From Bacteroidales bacterium (lineage in GTDB: Bacteria > Bacteroidota > Bacteroidia > Bacteroidales > Muribaculaceae): a DNA stretch of 7,711 nucleotides. Location of the stretch: positions 1 through 7,711 of the forward strand of contig SFOK01000086.1 of NCBI GenBank assembly GCA_004552395.1, given 5' to 3'. Below the pieces are notes generated by a model. It was not told the origin of the DNA. It worked only from the letters and a program-made list of their open reading frames with translations, and did no database searches. Positions within the stretch are counted from its first letter, which is position 1; each line of letters starts with the position of its first letter. This document shows, piece after piece, positions 1 to 5,928 of this stretch. The position numbers and the translations under genes were made by a program.

Positions 1-1
1 G

Positions 2-298
2 GTGGAATCTTTTCCTGCCACCGAGATATTTTTCCTGTACTATTTCGGCTACACAGGCGCATTATATTCCAATCACCAACTTAAAAGTCTGCTCAACAAG
101 AGATTCGGATACCTCACCGAAGAAAAGTATCTGATTAAGCATTCTCTTCACGACCTGCTCACCGATGCCGGAGGATCGCTGCAAACAGCTCTCTCGGCTT
201 CGATGCAGTCGAAACCTGCTGCAGCTCTAAATCCGCCTGAGCAATCCTATTCGGAGATAGGTGACATGATTCAGGAACTCATACCTGTAGATTTTTGA
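2..298 (+). CDS. Hypothetical protein, 3' portion of a gene cut by the window edge
   Basis: An open frame from the first complete codon to a TGA at 296-298 gives 98 residues that I do not recognise. The first codon happens to be GTG, so this could be a short complete gene, but the frame is open to the edge and a C-terminal fragment is more likely. The visible part starts with an aromatic stretch (FFLYYFGYTG, residues 10-19). A charged, probably helical segment follows (about 28-55), then a polar Ala/Ser/Gln-rich region (about 57-80) and an acidic-hydrophobic tail ending IPVDF. There is no signal peptide, no clear transmembrane helix and no catalytic motif. Base composition is visibly more AT-rich than in the genes downstream. 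It is separated from nfnA by 274 bases containing a new promoter, so it is probably not in that operon. That it is coding rests on the open frame and protein-like composition only. Confidence 0.5.
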   Translation: MESFPATEIFFLYYFGYTGALYSNHQLKSLLNKRFGYLTEEKYLIKHSLHDLLTDAGGSLQTALSASMQSKPAAALNPPEQSYSEIGDMIQELIPVDF

Positions 299-318
299 CA
301 GCCGGCCGAGGGGAGCGA

Positions 319-377
319 TGTGATTGATGTATCTTATGTGGCGGGTGTGGCTGATGTAACGGCTGTGGCTGATGTAA
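319..377. repeat. Short tandem repeat, TGTGGCTGATGTAA unit
   Basis: The 14-mer TGTGGCTGATGTAA occurs exactly at 346-359 and 364-377, a period of 18. A degraded copy (TGTGATTGATGTA) lies at 319-331, 27 bases upstream of the first exact copy, so all three are spaced in multiples of 9. The repeat sits just after the stop of the left-edge gene. Read in one forward frame it gives a VADV-type repeat, which may be a remnant of coding sequence or simple slippage. No function is evident. Confidence 0.7.
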
Positions 378-410
378 ACGGTATTCCCGTGTGCGCGAGC
401 AACTCGAGGC

Positions 411-456
411 GGCTCCGGAGAGGACGCGGTAGAGGCTCCGGAGAGGGCGCGGGGAG
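411..456. repeat. Two-copy 23-bp tandem repeat, GGCTCCGGAGAGG core
   Basis: Two adjacent 23-base units, 411-433 and 434-456, share GGCTCCGGAGAGG exactly and differ at a few positions afterwards. Each contains the palindrome CTCCGGAG. The repeat lies directly upstream of the promoter at 462-492, so it occupies the place where an activator or repressor site could be. No protein is known to me for this sequence, and it may simply be a GC-rich tandem duplication. Confidence 0.7.
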
Positions 457-461
457 GGGAT

Positions 462-492
462 TTGGAGATATTGGGGATTATTGCTATTTTTG
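462..492 (+). promoter_or_regulatory. Bacteroidota-type promoter for nfnA-nfnB
   Basis: TTG at 462-464 and TATTTTTG at 485-492 are separated by 20 bases. This matches the Bacteroidota primary sigma factor consensus (TTG at -33, TAnnTTTG at -7). Transcription would start at about 497-499, giving a leader of about 75 bases before the ATG at 573. The GC-rich tandem repeat lies immediately upstream. No riboswitch fold is recognisable in the leader. Confidence 0.65.
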
Positions 493-572
493 CATTTTAA
501 AAGGGGGAGAGGGCGGCGATTCCGCGCGGCTCCACTCCTACGGCTTACTAACCTGCGAACCATAATTAACCG

Positions 573-1430
573 ATGTTTAACATACTGACCAAAAGGGAGC
601 TTGCACCGTCGATATTCGAGATGCGTGTGCACGCTCCGCGTGTGGCTGCCTCGGCTCAGCCGGGACAGTTCCTCATAGTGCGCACTGATGAGGAGGGGGA
701 GCGTATCCCGCTCACTATCTGCGACTTCAACCGTGAAGAGGGCTGGGTCACCATTGTGACTCAGATTGTGGGCTATTCGAGCGGCAGAATCTGCGCCATG
801 GAGCCGGGCGACGCTTTCGCTGACCTCACGGGGCCTTTGGGCCGCCCTTCGGACATACTGGAGATGAGCGACGAGGAGCTCCGCATCCATAAGTTTCTCT
901 TTGTGGCCGGCGGTGTGGGCACTGCGCCTGTCTATCCGCAGGTGAAGTGGCTGCATGAGCACGGCGTGGAGGCGGATGTGATCATCGGCGCCAAGACGAA
1001 GGGGCTCTTCACTTATGTGGACGAGATGAAGCAGGTGGGCCGTGTGCATCTCTGCACCGACGACGGCTCGGAGGGCTTCCACGGCATGGTGACGGGTCTC
1101 ATAGAGCAGCTCATCGAGAAGGAGGGGCGGGAGTTTGACCGCTGTGTGGTCATCGGCCCCATGATCATGATGAAGTTTGCTTCGCTGACTACAAAGAAAT
1201 ACAATCTGCCCACTGTAGTGTCGCTCAACGCTCTCATGGTGGACGGCACGGGAATGTGCGGCGCCTGCCGTGTGACGGTCGACGGCCAGACACGATTCAC
1301 TTGTGTGGACGGTCCGGAATTCGACGGCCATCTTGTGGACTACGACGAGGCTATGCGGCGTCAGAACATGTACCGCGGCAACCCGAAAACTGATATTACG
1401 AAACATCAAAACTGCAAATGCCATGGCTGA
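573..1430 (+). CDS. nfnA: NfnA/SudB-like FAD and [2Fe-2S] oxidoreductase subunit
   Basis: Small subunit of a cytoplasmic flavin/iron-sulfur oxidoreductase related to NfnA (NADH-dependent ferredoxin:NADP+ oxidoreductase) and Pyrococcus SudB; pipelines often call it 'sulfide/dihydroorotate dehydrogenase-like FAD/NAD-binding protein'. The 285 residues follow the ferredoxin-reductase plan. An FAD-binding barrel has PGQF at 30-33 and RIPLT at 44-48. The NAD(P)-binding domain has GPLG (87-90), VAGGVGTAPVYP (111-122) and GPMIMM (195-200). A C-terminal iron-sulfur segment carries Asp224, Cys229, Cys232 and Cys244. Three cysteines plus an aspartate fits what I recall of the NfnA [2Fe-2S] site, whereas PyrK of dihydroorotate dehydrogenase uses four cysteines. 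The protein ends with two further cysteines (NCKCHG, 280-285). The ATG lies about 75 bases after a good promoter and is followed directly by family-like sequence. The last 8 bases overlap the next gene, so the two are probably translationally coupled. NADH as partner of this subunit comes from the family; sulfide chemistry is possible but less likely in vivo. Confidence 0.85.
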   Translation: MFNILTKRELAPSIFEMRVHAPRVAASAQPGQFLIVRTDEEGERIPLTICDFNREEGWVTIVTQIVGYSSGRICAMEPGDAFADLTGPLGRPSDILEMSDEELRIHKFLFVAGGVGTAPVYPQVKWLHEHGVEADVIIGAKTKGLFTYVDEMKQVGRVHLCTDDGSEGFHGMVTGLIEQLIEKEGREFDRCVVIGPMIMMKFASLTTKKYNLPTVVSLNALMVDGTGMCGACRVTVDGQTRFTCVDGPEFDGHLVDYDEAMRRQNMYRGNPKTDITKHQNCKCHG

Positions 1431-2829
1431 ACGTATACCGAGAGTAAAGCCCCGCGAGCAGGATCCCGCTGTGAGGGCAGGGAATTTTGAGGAGGTGAGC
1501 CTGGGCTACACCGAAGAGATGGCTCTGCGCGAAGCTTCGCGCTGCCTCAATTGCAAGAATCCGCGATGCATGGAGGGATGCCCCGTGCATATCCATATAC
1601 CGGAATTTATAGCCCGTCTGCGCGAGGGCGACATCAGCGGCGCGGCCGAAGTGATCGGACGCGACTCGTCGCTTCCGAGCGTGTGCGGACGTGTGTGCCC
1701 GCAGGAGCATCAGTGCGAGGGCAAGTGTGTGCTCGGCATCAAGGGCGAGCCTGTGGCTATCGGTCTGCTTGAGCGCTTCGTGGGCGACGAGCAGATAAAG
1801 CGCGCGGCGCAGAAACATGAGGCTGCCGCCGACCTCACCGCAGGTCCCGGACGCGGCCGCAAGGTGGCTGTGGTAGGCTCGGGTCCGTCGGGGCTCGCCT
1901 GCGCAAGCGACTTGGCGCGCCTTGGCTACAAGGTGAAAATCTTCGAGGCTCTCCACAAGGTAGGCGGTGTGCTCGTGTACGGCATACCGGAGTTCCGTCT
2001 GCCCAAGGACGCTGTGGTGGCACGCGAGATCGAGGCTGTGAAGCGTCTTGGCGTGGAAATAGAGACCGATGTGGTGGTGGGCCGCACCGTCACGGTCGAC
2101 GATCTTCTCGACAAAGAGGGCTACGAGGCCGTGTTCATAGGCAGCGGCGCCGGTCTGCCCCGTTTCATGGGTATCCCGGGCGAGAATGCCAACGGAGTAT
2201 TCTCGGCCAACGAGTTCCTGACGCGTGTGAACCTGATGCGTGCCAACGATCCTTGCCACGACACGCCGCTCTACGAGGCCAAACGTGTGGTTGTGGTCGG
2301 CGGCGGCAATGTGGCCATGGATGCGGTGCGCACGGCCAAGCGCACCGGAGCAGAGGCGTGGATCGTCTATCGCCGCAGCGAGGCCGAGCTTCCGGCTCGT
2401 GCCGAGGAGGTTCATCATGCCCGCCAGGAGGGTATCACCTTCCGTATGCTCACCAACCCGGTGGAGATCATAGCCGACGAGAAAGGGACCGTGAAAGCCA
2501 TAGACTGCGTGGAGATGGAGCTGGGAGAGCCCGACGAGAGCGGACGCCGTCGCCCCGTGGAGAAGCCTGGAAGCCGCTTCCGCATCGAGTGCGACGAAGT
2601 GATCATGGCGCTGGGCACATCGCCCAACCCGCTGATCAAGCACACCACACCGGGACTTGCCACCGACCGCCGCGGCTGCATCACAGCCGACGAGGAGGGC
2701 CGCACCTCACGTCCGGAAGTCTTTGCCGGAGGCGACGCAGTGACCGGAGCCGCCACAGTGATTCTGGCCATGGGTGCCGGCCGCAAAGCCGCCGCCTCCA
2801 TCCACGAATACCTTCAGGCCAAGAAATAA
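1423..2829 (+). CDS. gltA: NfnB/SudA-like large subunit (NADPH-dependent glutamate synthase family)
   Basis: Large subunit of the same complex. Its family is named GltA, NADPH-dependent glutamate synthase small-chain type, but next to an NfnA-like gene it is better read as NfnB/SudA. The 468 residues, close to characterised homologues, begin with an iron-sulfur domain holding two four-cysteine groups: Cys41, 44, 49, 53 and Cys88, 92, 98, 102, suited to two [4Fe-4S] clusters. An FAD-binding Rossmann fold follows (VVGSGPSGLA, 150-159), then an inserted NADPH-binding fold (VVVGGGNVAMD, 290-300), and the closing FAD motif (VFAGGDAVTGAAT, 433-445). No glutamine amidotransferase or glutamate synthase catalytic domain is present here, so glutamate synthesis is unlikely for this pair alone. 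The frame is open upstream to 1303, but that part overlaps nfnA. The ATG at 1423, 8 bases inside the end of nfnA, starts the family-like MAERIPRVKP. In homologues the complex couples NADPH with NADH and ferredoxin; whether it does so here is inference. Confidence 0.88.
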   Translation: MAERIPRVKPREQDPAVRAGNFEEVSLGYTEEMALREASRCLNCKNPRCMEGCPVHIHIPEFIARLREGDISGAAEVIGRDSSLPSVCGRVCPQEHQCEGKCVLGIKGEPVAIGLLERFVGDEQIKRAAQKHEAAADLTAGPGRGRKVAVVGSGPSGLACASDLARLGYKVKIFEALHKVGGVLVYGIPEFRLPKDAVVAREIEAVKRLGVEIETDVVVGRTVTVDDLLDKEGYEAVFIGSGAGLPRFMGIPGENANGVFSANEFLTRVNLMRANDPCHDTPLYEAKRVVVVGGGNVAMDAVRTAKRTGAEAWIVYRRSEAELPARAEEVHHARQEGITFRMLTNPVEIIADEKGTVKAIDCVEMELGEPDESGRRRPVEKPGSRFRIECDEVIMALGTSPNPLIKHTTPGLATDRRGCITADEEGRTSRPEVFAGGDAVTGAATVILAMGAGRKAAASIHEYLQAKK

Positions 2830-2855
2830 AATCACGTGCAGGCCAAGAAATAAAA
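2815..2855 (+). repeat. 24-bp tandem duplication of the gltA/nfnB stop region
   Basis: The 17-mer CAGGCCAAGAAATAAAA occurs at 2815-2831 and again at 2839-2855, offset by 24 bases. The offset is a multiple of three, so reading on past the TAA at 2827-2829 gives seven more codons ending in the same QAKK and a second TAA at 2851-2853. The second copy therefore acts as an in-frame backup stop. It looks like a recent local duplication, since the shared part is identical. Confidence 0.85.
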
Positions 2856-2876
2856 AACATTTTTTCATAATATTCT

Positions 2877-2914
2877 TAGCCGATATGCTGTTAATATGGC
2901 ATATCGGCTATTTT
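2877..2914 (+). terminator. Rho-independent terminator after the nfnA-nfnB operon
   Basis: A perfect 12-bp inverted repeat (arms 2877-2888 and 2899-2910, TAGCCGATATGC and its complement) encloses a 10-base loop and is followed by a short T run (TTTT, 2911-2914). It lies 47 bases after the gltA/nfnB stop. The T run is short, but A and T runs flank the stem on both sides. As the downstream gene has its own promoter, a transcription boundary here makes sense. Confidence 0.8.
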
Positions 2915-3018
2915 ATGCACAATAATATAGCCTAAGGCTTAGAGCCCGCTCGTAATGGCGCTGAGACCTCCCGGAAAAGATATCCGAATCGCAAAGTATA
3001 TGGAGCGACATCTCCCTG
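2915..3018. other. Spacer between operon terminator and leuS promoter
   Basis: About 100 bases contain no credible gene. The only structure seen is a small inverted repeat, AGCCTAAGGCT at 2929-2939, with four-base arms, too weak to call a terminator. No tRNA or T-box-like leader is visible ahead of leuS. Confidence 0.5.
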
Positions 3019-3049
3019 TTGGGGATTTGCCGCTTTTTTGCTAACTTTG
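3019..3049 (+). promoter_or_regulatory. Bacteroidota-type promoter for leuS
   Basis: TTG at 3019-3021 and TAACTTTG at 3042-3049 are separated by 20 bases, matching the phylum consensus at every fixed position. Transcription would start near 3055, giving a leader of about 28 AT-rich bases before the GTG at 3083. This placement helps decide the leuS start, because the upstream in-frame TTG at 3038 would lie inside the promoter and could not be translated from this transcript. Confidence 0.8.
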
Positions 3050-3082
3050 CACATTAATAACGGTTTTAGAACTTCTGCAACA

Positions 3083-5848
3083 GTGGAATATAATCATAAG
3101 GAAATAGAACAGCGCTGGCATCAGTACTGGAAAGAGAACGACACGTACAAGGTAACGGAAGACCCCTCGAAGAAGAAATTCTATGTGCTCGACATGTTCC
3201 CCTACCCTTCGGGTGCGGGCCTGCATGTGGGACACCCGCTGGGCTACATTGCCTCGGATATTTTCGCGCGCTACAAGCGTCAGAAGGGGTTCAACGTGCT
3301 TCACCCCATGGGCTACGATGCCTACGGTCTCCCTGCCGAGCAGTATGCCATCCAGACGGGCCAACACCCTGAGAAGACCACTACGGTGAACATAGCCCGC
3401 TATCGCGAGCAGCTCGACAAGATCGGCTTCTGCTACGACTGGAGCCGCGAGGTGCGCACCTGCGATCCCGGTTATTACCGCTGGACGCAGTGGGCGTTCA
3501 TGCAGATGTTCGAGAGCTGGTATGACCGCGACGCTCAGAAGGCGCGCCCGATCGCGGAGCTTACGGCTCACTTCGCCGTCCGGGGCAGCGAGGGCGTGAA
3601 CCCGGCCTGCAGCAAGGAGCTTCACTTCACCGCCGCCGAGTGGAACGCCATGAGCGAGAAGGAGCAGCGCTCCCTGCTGATGAACTACCGTATAGCCTAC
3701 CAGGGCCAGACCATGGTGAACTGGTGCCCCAAGCTCGGCACCGTGCTTGCCAATGACGAAGTGACCGAGGGTGTCTCGGTGCGCGGCGGCTACCCGGTGG
3801 AGCAGCGGCTCATGACTCAGTGGTGTCTGCGCGTGTCGGCTTACGCCCAGCGCCTGCTCGACTCCCTCGACTCGCTCGAATGGAGCGACTCGCTGAAGGA
3901 GACACAGCGCAACTGGATAGGCCGCAGCGAGGGTGCCGAGATGCGTTTCCCGGTCAAGGATTCCGACGTGGAGCTCGAGATATTCACCACCCGAGCCGAC
4001 ACTATCTTCGGCGTCACCTTCATGGTGCTCGCCCCCGAGTCGAAATATGTGGGCCTGCTCACACGTCCCGAGCAGAAGCAGGCCGTCGACGCTTATCTGC
4101 AGGAAGTCAAGCACAAGACCGAACGCGAACGCCAGATAGAGAAGAAAGTGAGCGGCGTCTTCACCGGCTCCTACGCTCTCAACCCCCTCACCAGCAAAGA
4201 GATACCCGTCTGGGTGAGCGACTATGTGCTCGCCGGCTACGGCACCGGAGCCATCATGGCCGTGCCTGCCCACGACTCGCGCGACTACGCTTTCGCCCGC
4301 CATTTCGACCTCCCCGTCATACCTCTCATTGAGGGTGCCGACGTCAGCGAGCAGTCGTTCGACGCCAAGGAGGGCCGCATGATCAATTCCGAGGGCCCGG
4401 AGCTCAACCTCAACGGCCTGCAGGTGAAGGAAGCGATAGCCCGCACCAAGCAGTTCATAGAGGAGAAAGGCCTCGGCCACGTCAAGGTCAACTACCGCCT
4501 GCGCGACGCCATCTTCAGCCGCCAGCGCTACTGGGGCGAGCCCTTCCCCGTCTACTACAAGGACGGCGTCCCCTACCTGCTCCCCGAAGATAAGCTCCCG
4601 CTGCAGCTCCCGCCCGTCAGCTCCTACCTGCCCACAGAGACAGGCGAGCCGCCGCTGGGCCGCGCCGAGAACTGGAAGACACCCGAAGGATACCCGCTCG
4701 AGCTCTGCACCATGCCCGGCTTCGCAGGATCCTCGGCCTACTATCTGCGCTATATGGATCCCCACAACGACCGGGCACTCGTCAGCCGCGAAGCCGACGA
4801 ATACTGGCAGGATGTGGACCTCTACATAGGCGGCACCGAACACGCCACCGGCCATCTGATCTACTCCCGCTTCTGGGACAAGTTCCTCTACGACCTCGGC
4901 CTCGTGGTGAAGGACGAGCCTTTCCGCCGCCTTGTGAATCAGGGCATGATCCAGGGCCGCACCAGCTTCGTCTACCGCATCAAGGACACCAACACATTCG
5001 TGAGCCACGGCCTTAAGAAGGACTACGACACGGCCCCCATACGTGTGGACATAAGCATGGTGAGCAACGACCGCCTCGACACTGAGGCCTTCCGCCGCTG
5101 GCGTCCCGAATTCGCCGACGCCGAATTCATACTCGAGAACGGCGAATACATCTGCGGCTATGCCGTGGAGAAGATGTCCAAGTCCATGTTCAATGTGGTG
5201 AACCCCGACGATATAGTGGAGCGCTACGGTGCCGACACCCTGCGTCTCTACGAGATGTTCCTCGGCCCTCTGGAGCAGAGCAAACCCTGGGACACCAACG
5301 GCATCGACGGTGTGAACCGCTTCCTCAAGAAGCTCTGGAGCTGGTCGCAGGCCGTGCTCTCAGCCCCGGAAGATGTCAAGCCCGGAGCCGCCGAGCTCAA
5401 GAGCATCCACAAGCTCGTGAAGAAAGTGAGCGCCGACATAGAGGCCTTCAGTTTCAACACCTCTGTGGCCGCCTTCATGATAGCCCTCAACGAGCTCTCG
5501 GCCGCCAAGTCGCGCAGCCGCGAAGTCCTCTCCATGTTTGTGAGAGTGCTCGCCCCGATGGCCCCCTTCATCTCCGAAGAGCTCTGGCACGCCCTCGGCA
5601 ACGAAGGCAGCGTGATCGATTCCACATGGCCCGAGTGGAACGAAGAGTATCTCAAGGAAGCCAGCAAGAAATATCCGGTCAGCTTCAACGGCAAAGTGCG
5701 CTTCACCATCGAAGTGGCCGCCGACACTGACCGCGCCGAGGTGGAGCGCATAGCCCTCGCCGACCCTGCCGCAGCCAAGTGGCTAGATGGCAAGGAGCCC
5801 CGCAAGGTCATAGTGGTCCCCGGCAAGATCGTGAATGTGGTAATCTGA
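3083..5848 (+). CDS. leuS: Leucyl-tRNA synthetase
   Basis: Cytoplasmic class Ia aminoacyl-tRNA synthetase that activates leucine with ATP and loads tRNA-Leu. From the GTG start the protein has 921 residues. The ATP-binding HIGH motif is HVGH at 48-51 and KMSKS is at 697-701. The editing (CP1) domain shows a threonine-rich segment (TTRADTIFG, 302-310) and GTGAIMAVPAHDSRD (387-401), so proofreading of mischarged amino acids should be intact. The leucine-specific region lies just before KMSKS (about 625-690), and the anticodon-binding helices and C-terminal domain follow. A segment at about 149-203, before VNWCP, has no counterpart of that size in E. coli LeuS as I remember it, and matches Bacteroidetes LeuS. 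The GTG is chosen because VEYNHKEIEQRW matches the family N terminus and the start lies downstream of the predicted transcription start. No ATG is available in that interval. No frameshift or missing motif was seen. Confidence 0.95.
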   Translation: MEYNHKEIEQRWHQYWKENDTYKVTEDPSKKKFYVLDMFPYPSGAGLHVGHPLGYIASDIFARYKRQKGFNVLHPMGYDAYGLPAEQYAIQTGQHPEKTTTVNIARYREQLDKIGFCYDWSREVRTCDPGYYRWTQWAFMQMFESWYDRDAQKARPIAELTAHFAVRGSEGVNPACSKELHFTAAEWNAMSEKEQRSLLMNYRIAYQGQTMVNWCPKLGTVLANDEVTEGVSVRGGYPVEQRLMTQWCLRVSAYAQRLLDSLDSLEWSDSLKETQRNWIGRSEGAEMRFPVKDSDVELEIFTTRADTIFGVTFMVLAPESKYVGLLTRPEQKQAVDAYLQEVKHKTERERQIEKKVSGVFTGSYALNPLTSKEIPVWVSDYVLAGYGTGAIMAVPAHDSRDYAFARHFDLPVIPLIEGADVSEQSFDAKEGRMINSEGPELNLNGLQVKEAIARTKQFIEEKGLGHVKVNYRLRDAIFSRQRYWGEPFPVYYKDGVPYLLPEDKLPLQLPPVSSYLPTETGEPPLGRAENWKTPEGYPLELCTMPGFAGSSAYYLRYMDPHNDRALVSREADEYWQDVDLYIGGTEHATGHLIYSRFWDKFLYDLGLVVKDEPFRRLVNQGMIQGRTSFVYRIKDTNTFVSHGLKKDYDTAPIRVDISMVSNDRLDTEAFRRWRPEFADAEFILENGEYICGYAVEKMSKSMFNVVNPDDIVERYGADTLRLYEMFLGPLEQSKPWDTNGIDGVNRFLKKLWSWSQAVLSAPEDVKPGAAELKSIHKLVKKVSADIEAFSFNTSVAAFMIALNELSAAKSRSREVLSMFVRVLAPMAPFISEELWHALGNEGSVIDSTWPEWNEEYLKEASKKYPVSFNGKVRFTIEVAADTDRAEVERIALADPAAAKWLDGKEPRKVIVVPGKIVNVVI

Positions 5849-5861
5849 TGCAAGAAACCCC

Positions 5862-5907
5862 GGCGGACGCTCCCCGGCGACTGACCGCAGCTCCGGGGGA
5901 CGCCGCC
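5862..5907 (+). other. GC-rich imperfect hairpin between leuS and rdgB
   Basis: Outer arms GGCGG (5862-5866) and CCGCC (5903-5907) and inner arms CCCCGG (5872-5877) and CCGGGG (5893-5898) can pair. Three more pairs are possible between them around single-base bulges, and the loop spans 5878-5892. No T run follows, so it is not a classical terminator. It fills most of the 80-base gap between leuS and the preferred rdgB start. It could affect mRNA processing, decay or readthrough, though GC-rich sequence makes chance pairing easier. Confidence 0.5.
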
Positions 5908-5928
5908 AACCGATACAACCCCCGAAAT

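Noticed and set aside
513..525. Small hairpin in the nfnA leader (GCGG/CCGC)
   Set aside because: The stem is only four base pairs in GC-rich sequence, too short to support a riboswitch or attenuator.
320..565. 81-residue plus-strand frame over the repeats before nfnA
   Set aside because: It is made of tandem-repeat and GC-rich translations (VADV repeats, RGRGRGSG) and contains the promoter for nfnA. It looks like noncoding DNA read by chance.
1303..1422. Upstream extension of the gltA/nfnB frame
   Set aside because: It overlaps the conserved iron-sulfur end of nfnA in another frame. Family alignment starts at the ATG at 1423.
279..1424. 381-residue minus-strand frame opposite nfnA and the upstream intergenic region
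   Set aside because: It covers a clearly coding gene on the other strand plus repeats. Its protein is rich in His, Arg and Ser with no motif.
573..1430. PyrK, electron-transfer subunit of dihydroorotate dehydrogenase
   Set aside because: The cluster region has three cysteines and an aspartate rather than four cysteines, and the neighbour is the GltA/NfnB large subunit, not pyrD.
1396..2643. 415-residue minus-strand frame opposite gltA/nfnB
   Set aside because: It is a shadow of the real gene; the plus-strand protein has all cofactor motifs.
2253..2870. 205-residue plus-strand frame inside gltA/nfnB
   Set aside because: An Arg/His/Ser-rich out-of-frame translation within an intact gene, with no motif.
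3041..5008. 655-residue open frame on the minus strand opposite leuS
   Set aside because: It lies fully antisense to an intact, motif-complete leuS. Long antisense frames are expected in GC-rich genes, and the translation (Ala, Gly, Val, His-rich) has no recognisable domain.
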